From Eutreptiella sp. 'Long Island Sound 2002' (Eukaryota > Euglenozoa > Euglenophyceae > Eutreptiales > Eutreptiaceae): a DNA stretch of 64,000 nt. The stretch is taken from assembly GCA_964036045.1 (NCBI GenBank), contig OZ038382.1, positions 129,952,556 to 130,016,555 on the forward strand. The letters run 5' to 3'. Shown piece after piece: positions 39,343-47,949 of this stretch. The notes beneath the pieces are model-generated. The model did no database searches. It was not told the origin of the DNA and was given only the letters and a program-made list of their open reading frames with translations. A program made the position numbers and the translations under genes. Numbering within the stretch: the first letter of the stretch is position 1; every line of letters starts with the position of its first letter.

Positions 39343-41410
39343 GAGTCGGGGGGTCGGTGCGTGCGGCCGCTGCTTTGGCTTTTGCTGTGGCCTTGAGGAT
39401 GAGGGCGGCGGGGAGGGGGGGGTAGGAGGATGAGGTGAAGGAGGTGGATGAGGCTGAGGATGTGGAGGAGGTGGTGGACGCGCGTTGGGCTGTGATGCGT
39501 GCGGGCTTGCTGGCGGCGGCTTCTGCTGCTGCCTCGGCGGGGAGGATGGAGGGCATGTCCTCGGGCCGTAGGTTTGAGGCGGGTGGCTGGGGGGGCCCGG
39601 TTGTGACCTGGCGGGCCCGCGGGCTGATCTGGTTGGCAGCGGCGGGGGAGGGTAGCGCGGGGCTGTGGCCTTCTCCTTCCGGGCTTGGCCCGGCCTTGGT
39701 CCTGCAATGTGTGAGGTTGTGTGGGTTGGTGTCCGCGGGGGGGAACAGTTCGCGTGGGCTGCATTCAGGGGCCGGCGGGGGTGGGTCTGGGTCTTCTGGG
39801 GTGTGCACGGGGGGCATGTGCTGGCCACTAGGTTGGGTGGGCGTGCCGCAGGGCGCGGGGCTCCTCTCGGTGGGTGTGTGCGGAATGTCCAGTGTGGGGG
39901 GTGGTAACGGGTGTCCGGCAGGTGGGTTTGTTGCAGGCGTGTGCTGGTGTTCGGGCGGTTGGGGGAGGCCCGTGTCGCGGGGCCCGGGGGTGCGCGCAAT
40001 GATGGGCGTGTGTGGGTCTCCGGGTGAGCAGCGAGAGGGAAGGGGCATTGGCGGGGATTGTGCCTTGGGGTGTGTTGTGTCGGTGTACGTGTCTGCTCGC
40101 CGCGGCGTGCTTGCGTGGTCAGTTGTAGGCTGGGCGGTTTGGAGGAGAAGCTTGTCGTCTTCTGCTGCCGCGGCAAGGATTTCGCACACGAGCTTGCGTA
40201 TCTGGTGGACCTCCTGGTCAGTGGTGGGAAGGGGGTATGCTAGCTCTGGGCTAAGACCCACGCGGCTGAGGACCCTGTGGATGGCGTGGTACCCGCAGGT
40301 GAGGGAGTGCTGCGGTCTGGGGGGGGGAGTTTGGCCGCGTGTCCGGGTCCGCCTCGATTTGTGTGTGCGCGGTAGAGATGGCCCAAATCCAGGGCACGGT
40401 CCCCGTGGATGGCCAGCGGCGCTGGATCCAGTGGGTCAGGCAGAGCATGGCCAGTCCCAGGTTGTAGCCGGCCTTCCCTGAGGTGATTTGGGCCAGAGCG
40501 CGGGCTGCGGACTTGTCCCCTGGCTGGAGGACGCCCCTGAGGACCCTGTGCGGGGTGGTGGGGTCCCCTACTGCCCCTGGTGGGGCGGCCCCTGGGGCGA
40601 GCATGGTGTCTGTCCCTTTGAGGAGCCAGAGCGGGCAAGGGGGACGTAGCCGTAGCGGCTATCACTTAGTAGTGCCCGCGCTCGAGGACTGTACAACAGA
40701 CCCCCGGCGGGGGGTGGTCACTGTCTGTAGGTGGGGGGGGGGGGTTCGTCGTCTGGGGTGCGGAGGCCGGCGGCGTGGAGGGCGGTGTCGCGGGTTGGTG
40801 CGGTGGCCTGTTCCCACTGCTTCGGGCGGTTCGGGTCCGCTGGCCGGTCCCTCTCCGCTGGGGCCCGTCGTAGGCGTACGGTCCCTCGACGTGTGACATT
40901 GATGTGGGTGTCGTGTGTCAGGGCCTCACCCTACTCAATGGGGGGGATCCAGACGTGCTGGCCTTGGGTGTGTTTGCGGGCTCGCCAGAGTACGAGGTCT
41001 ACGATGGCCTCGTGGAGGCCGTTGCCTGGGGTGGTCAGGTCCCGGAGGGCTTTGACGGTGAGCTTGGTCCAGTCCTCTTGTAGGCGGTACCAGCCCAGGG
41101 GAGTGGTCAGGGCCCTGCCTTGGAGGGTTGCTCGGAGGAGATCGGGGTCGACGATGGTTGCCGGTGTGAGGGGGGGGTGCCCCGGGTCCGGGGGGGGTGG
41201 GCTTGATGGGTTGCGGGGGTCTTGCGCGTCTACGTCGACGTATGGTTGGCCCTGGTCTGGCTCGGCCGGGCTGGGCGGTGCCGGGTGGCTTCTTGGGTGA
41301 GAGATGGGCTTCGGGGTGCTGTGGTGGTGTCTTGGAGACCTGCGGATGGAAATGGGGGGCGCGTGCGGCGCGCGGAGTGGGTTAGCGGACGTCTGGGTCA
41401 TGCACGGCAT
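39343..41410 (-). pseudogene. LINE-1 region downstream of RNase H: possible protease remnant and P-rich tail
   Basis: A 159-codon frame (40,931-41,410) encodes GWYRLQEDWTKLTVKALRDL, then LHEAIVDLVLWRARKHTQGQ and HVWIPPIE, which has the look of the start of a Ulp1/C48-type cysteine protease. Another frame near 40,680-40,250 gives AGYNLGLAMLCLTHWIQRRW, and a third at 40,300 gives QHSLTCGYHAIHRVL, reminiscent of a catalytic CG loop. These pieces need frameshifts to join. After 40,261 a 359-codon frame becomes P/T/A-rich low complexity and reads into the Element P terminus. The protease call is a weak inference. Confidence 0.35.
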
Positions 41411-42803
41411 GGTAATGGATGAGACGCTGCATGTGTTCCCTGGCGGTGGGGTCCGTGAGTTGCTCCGCGTGTGTTAACAGGAGGTGTTTGCGGTGTACCA
41501 TTTGGGCCGTTGCTCTGCGGACTGCTTCTAGCTTGAGGTGCGCTGCTGCCTCCTTGGGGCTTTCCGTGTGTTTGGTGAGGTGTCGGTGCAGGGCCTGTGT
41601 CACCGCCCCACTCATGGTGGCTTCTTTGACAAGGGGATCCCGGAAGAGGTGTTCGGTGGCCTGGTGTGTGTGGCTGTGGGTTGACCATCCTTCGTGTTGT
41701 CGTAGGTTTTCCGCCGGGGACCAGCCCACTAGCGTGTCCCTGCCTGTATGGAGGGGGCATTTCTTGAAGTGTTCCCAGTCCTCTGGGGTGGTGTGGTCGC
41801 ACGGGCAACGGGTGTGTTCTTCGGGGACGTGAATGTGCTTGCGGGCGAGCCATCTGGCGACCCTGGTGAGGAATGGTAGTTGCTCCCTGAGGAGCTGGAT
41901 GGGTCGTTTTTGGAGGTGGGCTGGGACATTTGCTGGGCGCAGTGCTGAGTGGTAGAGGGGGATTTGCAGTCTGTCCTGGAGCTCCTGGATGTGCGCCCGG
42001 CTGTCTGCGTCGCCGAGCACGCGGGCGAGATGTTGGATGGGGTTGGGGTAGTGGTATGCTCCGTCGTAGGAGGAATAGGGGGCGTCCTGTGGTAGCCAGT
42101 CCGCGGTCTTGTGAGGCTCGGGTACGGGGGGTATGTGTTGGAGGTGTGTGTGGTTTCGGCCGAGGTCAGGGATCTGGAGCGTTGGTAGGTGCGTTGTGCA
42201 CTGGTGTACTGCCTGGTTGTCGACCTTACCATTTCCGTACTGGTGTCTGTGGGACTCTTGTTTCACGACGTGGAGTTGGACGTAGGGGGGAAGGCTGCGA
42301 AGGGCTTTCCAGAGCAGCAGTGCCTGGTTGCCGAGGCTCGTCGCGGTGGCTTTGTGAAGTTGTTGCCTTGCTATGCGGAGGAGCAGGTGTGTGTCGACAG
42401 TGGCGTCTACCACGAACCAGACCCGGACAATGTGCGGGAGGTGGGCGGGTAGGTGGGCCGCGATCTCGGCGATGGCGTCGGCCATGGCCCCTAGCTTCCC
42501 GTGGGAGGAGGCCCCGTAGGAGGTGTGGCCCCTGTGGTGGTCCATGTGGTAGTGTCCCCCGGTGTGGGTTAGCTGCAGGGTGGCCCTCCCGGTGATGGGC
42601 GCGAGGGCGGATTCCCTTGAGGCGTCGGTGAAGAAGAGCCGGTCCGCCGGTGATTGTTGTGGGAAGCGGCATGGGTTCATGGGCAGGTAGGCGTATATGG
42701 CGAGGCCCGTGGTGAGGTGGGCTACTGGGGTTGTGGGCTGCAGGACAGGGGTGGCGTACACCCCTATTCCTTTGGAGATCATGTGTTTCGCTTGGGGGGA
42801 CAT
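41382..42803 (-). CDS. LINE-1 RNase H domain with zinc-binding tail
   Basis: 473 codons. The RNase H acidic residues can be placed at FFTDASRES, GKLGAMADAIAEIAAHL, WFVVDATVDTHLLL and GNGKVDNQAVHQ, the D-E-D-D order of LINE RNases H, which degrade the RNA of the cDNA hybrid. After about 130 residues a cysteine/histidine cluster (CPCDHTTPEDWEHFKKCPLH) matches the zinc-binding tails that follow RNase H in algal and plant LINEs. The C-terminal helix region ends at a normal stop. Probably one polyprotein with RT upstream; the link 42,804-43,280 is in another frame. Confidence 0.75.
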   Translation of the reverse strand: MSPQAKHMISKGIGVYATPVLQPTTPVAHLTTGLAIYAYLPMNPCRFPQQSPADRLFFTDASRESALAPITGRATLQLTHTGGHYHMDHHRGHTSYGASSHGKLGAMADAIAEIAAHLPAHLPHIVRVWFVVDATVDTHLLLRIARQQLHKATATSLGNQALLLWKALRSLPPYVQLHVVKQESHRHQYGNGKVDNQAVHQCTTHLPTLQIPDLGRNHTHLQHIPPVPEPHKTADWLPQDAPYSSYDGAYHYPNPIQHLARVLGDADSRAHIQELQDRLQIPLYHSALRPANVPAHLQKRPIQLLREQLPFLTRVARWLARKHIHVPEEHTRCPCDHTTPEDWEHFKKCPLHTGRDTLVGWSPAENLRQHEGWSTHSHTHQATEHLFRDPLVKEATMSGAVTQALHRHLTKHTESPKEAAAHLKLEAVRRATAQMVHRKHLLLTHAEQLTDPTAREHMQRLIHYHAVHDPDVR

Positions 42804-43280
42804 GGCGATGAGTCCCTGTTCCGGCTGTCCTTGTGTGAGGTAGGAGTAGATGTAGTGGAGGATGTAGGCTGTGTCTGGGTTTAGGTCCTGGCATATGAGG
42901 GTTTGTGTTCGGTGCTCCGGTGTGTGGCAGGAGTGGTGGAGCGGATAGTAGGGGTGCTCATGCTTGCCCGTTCTGCCTGGTTCGTATATGCTGTAACGGA
43001 TGGCGACCCCTGCCGGGTTGGGGCGGAGCCAGGTGGGTGTAGTGGTGAAGAGCCATTTCGGCGCGTGGTCGGGGTTCTACGCTACCGTCGGGTTGGTGTC
43101 CGTGCGGTGGAACCATGGGGCTACCAATGTGTAGGCCTGTGGTGGTAGGTGGGCTGTGGGGTGGGTGTCCTGGCGTGCTATGAGGTGTAGTACGGGCCAT
43201 GGCGTGGTTGGTGCCTCGGGGTCACAGGCCCAACATGTGCGTGGCATGCTCTCGGAGTCATGGGCGACCCGTAGTAGGTC

Positions 43281-44654
43281 TCAGGCATTCATGTGGTGCT
43301 TCGGTATGCGCCATTTTGCCCCGTGGTGGATGACGGTGGTCTGCGTGGGTTTGGCTTCACTCGGGGCCAGTAGTAGTATAAGTGGTGGGACTGGGCCCGT
43401 CATCGGGGGGACGGGTTCGTGTTTCGATCCGGTGGGTGCGTAGGGCGGTGTCGCTGGGATGGGTCGGGGGTGTTGCTTTTTAAAATCTCGGTATGCTGCT
43501 CGCATGTCTTTGCTTCCCGGCAGAGTGTGTCCCGCTGCTCGTGCCGTCTGCGTGAGGTACTGGTGGAAGAGGCGGTATTGAGGCCATTCAGGAAGCTGTA
43601 GAAAGGGGGTGTACTGTGCCCCGCTGTGGTGCAGGACCCGCATTTGGGGGAGGGTGACATATACTACGGTGATGGAGGCCCCGACCGGGTCTATGGTGTG
43701 GATGGTGCCCTTGGGGTGATGGTGGAGGTCCCCGCAGAGGACCGCTAGAGGCCCTTCCTCTGGGCACGTGTGGTTGGTGAGTATGGCGTGGTGTGGGGAT
43801 GGGAGGAGAAGCTGCAGGTGGTTCCACAGGCGCGTGTTCATGTCGGTGGGCATGCCCGTTAGGTGGAGTACCGAGCGCAGGGATGTGTTGCGGGCCCGTT
43901 GTGCGGCTTGGAGGCGGATTGTGGTGACCTCACGGACCTCTGGTGAGTGGTTATGGGTCATGCGGTGAAGGAGGAGGGCGGTGTGTCTGGTGTAGGCCGC
44001 TTTCACCTCGTCCCCTATGGCGTCCCCATAGTGGGGCCATGCCGCTTGGATGGCGCGTGCGGGTATGGAGGTGGGCCAGCCCCCGTGTGCTGCCCATTCC
44101 TTGGTCACGGCGCGTGTGGCCGGCTGGAGGGCGGTGGTGGGGTGTGTCAGGTGGAGTGTTTGGAAGCCTATGGAGGCGTTCAAGACCCCGGTGAGGTAGT
44201 ACGCCAGGCTCTTGTGGGACAGGGAGAGGGCCTTGGTGGTCGAGGACGCATATCTGGGGAGATGGGCGAGGTGTGATTGCAACTTGGGAGGGAGGGTGGC
44301 GTCCTCAGGGTTGGCGGCCTGGATTACCCCCAGGTGGGTGGTGGTTGTCAAGACTTGCATGGGGGGCCCTTTTGGCCCCAGGTTGGGGGGTGTGGCAGAC
44401 CCCTTGATCATGGCCACTGACTTTGTGGGGTGCACGATGAGGTTGTTGTGGGAGAGGTAGGAGACAGTCACGTCCAGTAAGTCATTGGCCTGTTGGGTGA
44501 CCGTTGGCCCGGGGTCCGGGGCATGGGGTTCGTGTGGGGTGTGTGCGACCGTGAGGTTGGTGTCGTCCGCAAAGCCCACCAGGGGGGAGAGGAGGGCGTA
44601 GGGTGCGTAGGCCGGGTAATCCTGCTCGGTTGCGAGGTCCAGAGGGAGCGTCAC
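43281..44654 (-). pseudogene. LINE-1 reverse transcriptase, C-terminal half
   Basis: 457 codons containing the catalytic box SPLVGFADDTNLTVAHT, then NNLIVHPTKSVAMIKGSA and THLGVIQAANPE, which is the RT palm followed by the thumb and connection region of a LINE. It is in a different frame from the upstream RT half; the shift is near 44,640-44,700, where GVPQ is followed by unrelated sequence in the upstream frame. Downstream sequence (LSHKSLAYYLTGVLNASIG) is typical of the region before RNase H. Confidence 0.85.
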
Positions 44655-45657
44655 GAGAAGGTACAGGAAGGGGCCTTCTGCTCCTCTTTTGGGGGACCCC
44701 GCTGCCTGGCTCCAGGAAGGGGCCGAGGCCTGCTCCAGTGCGGACCGTGTATTTGCGGGTGCGGATGTAGCCGGAGGCGAAGTTGTAGAAGGGGAGGCCT
44801 AGGCGTTTCCACTCCGCTTCTCCAAGGAGCCAGGGGGTGTTCGAGAAGGCTCCTTTGACGTCGAGGGAGGCGATGATGAAGTCTACCGGGTCCATGTCGG
44901 CGATGGTGTCCTGGAGGAAGATGGCCTCGTGTGGGGACCGGCCTGGGATGGCCCCCCAGATGCTGGCGGGTATGTCGGGGTCCGGGTGGGGGCGGACGGA
45001 GCGTAGGAGGATGGTCCAGACGATTTGGACCTCCGTGACTGCACAGACTATGGGGCGCCAGTTGTCCGGGTTTGCCCAGTCCCCTTTTTTGTAGAGGGGG
45101 CGGACAACGTTTGGCCAGTCTGGTTGCAGGGGGGTCTGCCCCGTGACGATGTCCCAGAGGCGGTGGGCGAGGATGCAGAGGAGGTGGGCAGGCAGGTGGT
45201 AGTATGCCTCCGCGGGGAGGCCGTCGTAGCCTGGGGTTTTGTGTTGCCGGAGACTGTTGACGGCCTTCCGGACTTCGTGGATGGTGAAGGGGCGCTTTTC
45301 CAGTTGCCTCCTCTGGGCGTGGTTGAAGACCCGAGGGAGGCGGTCGATTTAGGCCTGGGTGTCCGCGTCCAGTGTGTCTTGGGTGGGCGCGTGTTGCCGG
45401 AGGGGGCGGACAACGTTTGGCCAGTCTGGTTGCAGGGGGGTCTGCCCCGTGACGATGTCCCAGAGGCGGTGGGCGAGGATGCAGAGGAGGTGGGCAGGCA
45501 GGTGGTAGTATGCCTCCGCGGGGAGGCCGTCGTAGCCTGGGGTTTTGTGTTGCCGGAGACTGTTGACGGCCTTCCGGACTTCGTGGATGGTGAAGGGGCG
45601 CTTTTCCAGTTGCCTCCTCTGGGCGTGGTTGAAGACCCGAGGGAGGCGGTCGATTTA
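44482..45657 (-). pseudogene. LINE-1 reverse transcriptase, N-terminal half, with in-frame duplication
   Basis: In frame with the endonuclease upstream but interrupted by TAA at 45,655-45,657 and again at 45,349-45,351. RT motifs: HKTPGYDGLPAEAYYHLP, YKKGDWANPDNWRPI, and the first catalytic aspartate in FIIASLDVKGAFSNTPW. A 306-bp segment is tandemly repeated, so LPRVFNHAQRR ... VVRPL occurs twice. The frame ends at 44,482 after GAGLGPFLEPGSGVPQ and a shift. Confidence 0.82.
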
Positions 45658-45706
45658 GGCCTGGGTGTCCGCGTCCAGTGTGTCTTGGGTGGGCGCGTGT
45701 TGCCGG
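45095..45706. repeat. 306-bp direct tandem duplication inside LINE-1
   Basis: The block starting GGGGGCGGACAACGTTTGG near 45,097 recurs at about 45,403, with near-identical sequence across 306 bp (102 codons). Both copies contain the same TAA. Confidence 0.92.
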
Positions 45707-46980
45707 AGGAAGCTGTCTTGGGTGGCTTGGAGCACTGTGGCTGGGTCGTTGGTGAGGGAGCCGTCTTCCTGCCGGATCGTGGTGATGGTGCGGTGGCCGG
45801 TGTCGGTCATGGCGTCGTTGAGGTGGCGAATGGCCTTGGAGGGGAGTTCATGTTGCGCATACCGCTCGTGTTCCTGGGCGATGCGCTGTTGCCTGTGGAT
45901 GTGCCACCGCTGCAGGTCTGCCCTGATGTGGGCTATCTGCGTCCTGCAGTGTTGTATCTGGCGGCGGGTTTGGGGGGTGTCGGTGTGGAGGAGGGTCGCC
46001 AGTTGTTGCTTCGCATGCCAAAGGTCATGGAGCATGTCCCCTAGGGCCGTGGGTGGTTGGTCGTTGTCAGTGTGGGGGTGTTGTTGGAAGCCGCAGGCTA
46101 CGGCGGCCGTGCGCATGGCTGTGAGTAGGTCAGTGGGGTCTGGTTGGATGCGCGGGGCGCGGTCTATGGCCCTGTGATATTGGGACCAGGCCTGTTTGTC
46201 ATGCAGTGGGGGCATCTTCAGGGGGGGTGGTAGGCCTTGGTCCGCATCCTCCGGGGGGCTGGGGGGAAGGTTGGGGATGGTGAGGCGGATGTGCAGGGGG
46301 TTATGGCCTTTGGGTCCCAGCGGGAGGGCTCCATATTGGGCCTCCGCCCGGATGATGGTGGTGGGGTTGCCATAGCATACGTCGATGCGGGATGGGGCGG
46401 CATCTGTTTGGTGGGGAAAGTGGGATGGTTGGCCTTCGAGGTTCGCCATCACGTCCACGGGCCCAAGCGCTTCGATGGTGTCGCGGACTGCATGGTCCTG
46501 GGGTGTGGCCTGTCCCCCTCGGTCCGCCGGGGTGGGGGGGGCGTTCATGTCGCCGATGATGATTGTGGGGGCGAACATGGCTATCTGGCGGCATGCCTCG
46601 GCCAGGGCTTGGAGGAAGGGTTCCGTGGCGTCGCCGAAGGGGACATGGGCGTTGATGACGTTGAGTTGCCATCCGTCCCCGACGACCTCATAGACACCTA
46701 GCCTCCCTGGGATGCTGAGGTGGTGGACGAGGTGGACGTGGATGCCGGTTCGGGCGTAGAGGGGGGTCCCCTTGTGCCAGTAGCATTTGTACGCTTTCCG
46801 GTACGGGGTATATATGGGGGTGGTTTCTGGAGGGTCGTCGCATTGTAGGCCTGGTTCCTGAAAGGCGAGGAGGTGGCGAACCCACCCCGGCCCCTGTGCC
46901 ATCAGGAGCTCCTGGAGGGCGGTTGTGGCGTCCTTAGAGTATGTGACGGCCGGTTGGCTGAGGTCCAGGAGGTTGACGGT
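45655..46980 (-). CDS. LINE-1 apurinic-type endonuclease (EEP) domain
   Basis: Open from about 46,980 (NLLDLSQPAVTYSK, before the first ATG at 46,902) to TAA at 45,655. Motifs of the endonuclease/exonuclease/phosphatase fold that nicks target DNA: LLAFQEPGL, WQLNVINAHVPFGD, IIIGDMNAPPTPAD, PSRIDVCYG, and GPKGHNPLHIRLTI in place of the usual SDH (the aspartate is missing and N precedes the final segment), so activity is doubtful. The C-terminal part (YHRAIDRAPRIQPDPTDLL and on) is the helical linker to RT. Confidence 0.8.
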   Translation of the reverse strand, partial: TVNLLDLSQPAVTYSKDATTALQELLMAQGPGWVRHLLAFQEPGLQCDDPPETTPIYTPYRKAYKCYWHKGTPLYARTGIHVHLVHHLSIPGRLGVYEVVGDGWQLNVINAHVPFGDATEPFLQALAEACRQIAMFAPTIIIGDMNAPPTPADRGGQATPQDHAVRDTIEALGPVDVMANLEGQPSHFPHQTDAAPSRIDVCYGNPTTIIRAEAQYGALPLGPKGHNPLHIRLTIPNLPPSPPEDADQGLPPPLKMPPLHDKQAWSQYHRAIDRAPRIQPDPTDLLTAMRTAAVACGFQQHPHTDNDQPPTALGDMLHDLWHAKQQLATLLHTDTPQTRRQIQHCRTQIAHIRADLQRWHIHRQQRIAQEHERYAQHELPSKAIRHLNDAMTDTGHRTITTIRQEDGSLTNDPATVLQATQDSFLRQHAPTQDTLDADTQA

Positions 46981-47871
46981 GGCCTCAGTGGGGGCGGGCC
47001 GGGGCTGTGGAGGCTTGTGCCCTCGGCCCTTGCCCCGTCAGGGAGGGGGACTGGGGCTCAGAGCGTTTTGCCGGTTGGTGGGCGCTTGGGTAGGCGCGGC
47101 GGGGGGGGGCCTTGGCTCCGATCTGGGGGGAGCTCCCCAGTGTATTTGGTGCCTCTGTGGGCCTTGTTCTCGTCGGTGCGGAGCCGGATGGGTTGGGCGC
47201 TGGTGAGCTCCAGGGTGTGGCCTTCAGGCTTGTCAGGGGCGCTGCTGCCTTGGTCTAGCTCTTTTTCGCGGTGCCAGACCACCCAGATCTGTGGCCCCCC
47301 GTTGTCCCCCAGGTCGCGGAGGCGGTACAGGATTGTGCCCTCACACCAGATCCAGTCGCCCGTGTGGTCGTTGCGGAAGGGCTGCTGGACCTTCGCGCCC
47401 TTTTCGAATCCTGGGTACGCCTCTGGCGGGGGCGGTGCTGGTGGCTGGAGGGAGGTTGATGAGGATACCTGGTCCGGGTGGGGCGGCGGTAATGATGGGA
47501 GGGAGGATGACGAGGATGCTTGGTCCGGGTTTGCTGGGTGGGTCGGGTGGGGTGCAGGGGGTCGGGAGGTCGCTGCTTTTCCAGCTTAGTTGGGGGCCGG
47601 TGCGCCCCTTTTTCATCTCGCTTGCTTGGGTGGGACTGGAGGTAGCGGGGCCTTGGGGGGCGTGGGATTTGAAGAAGGGGTGCGTTGCTTGCTGGCCCGG
47701 ATCCCTTAGTGGGGGTTCTGCCGGCGTTTGCATGTTCGCTTTCGCGTGGCTGCGCATGAGGTCGGCGAGCTTGCGCACGGTCTCCGAGGGGGCGGATGGC
47801 CATAACAGTGCAGCCGGGCTGTCGTGGAAGGGGTGGTGAAGGTGGTAGTTACTCATGGCCTTGGCCTGCAT
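46981..47871 (-). other. LINE-1 linker between upstream ORF and endonuclease
   Basis: P/T/R-rich minus frames. One (47,341-47,871) begins MQAKAMSNYHLHHPFHDSP and a following frame gives DNGGPQIWVVWHREKELDQG. These read like continuous protein broken by frameshifts, without a recognised domain. A short gap to 47,949 follows. Confidence 0.4.
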
Positions 47872-47949
47872 GACCCAGGCCTCCGTTGGTTCCGGTGTGT
47901 CTGGGCCGCTGGGGGAGCCTTGAGCCCAGTAGAGTGCTGTGTGGAGGGC

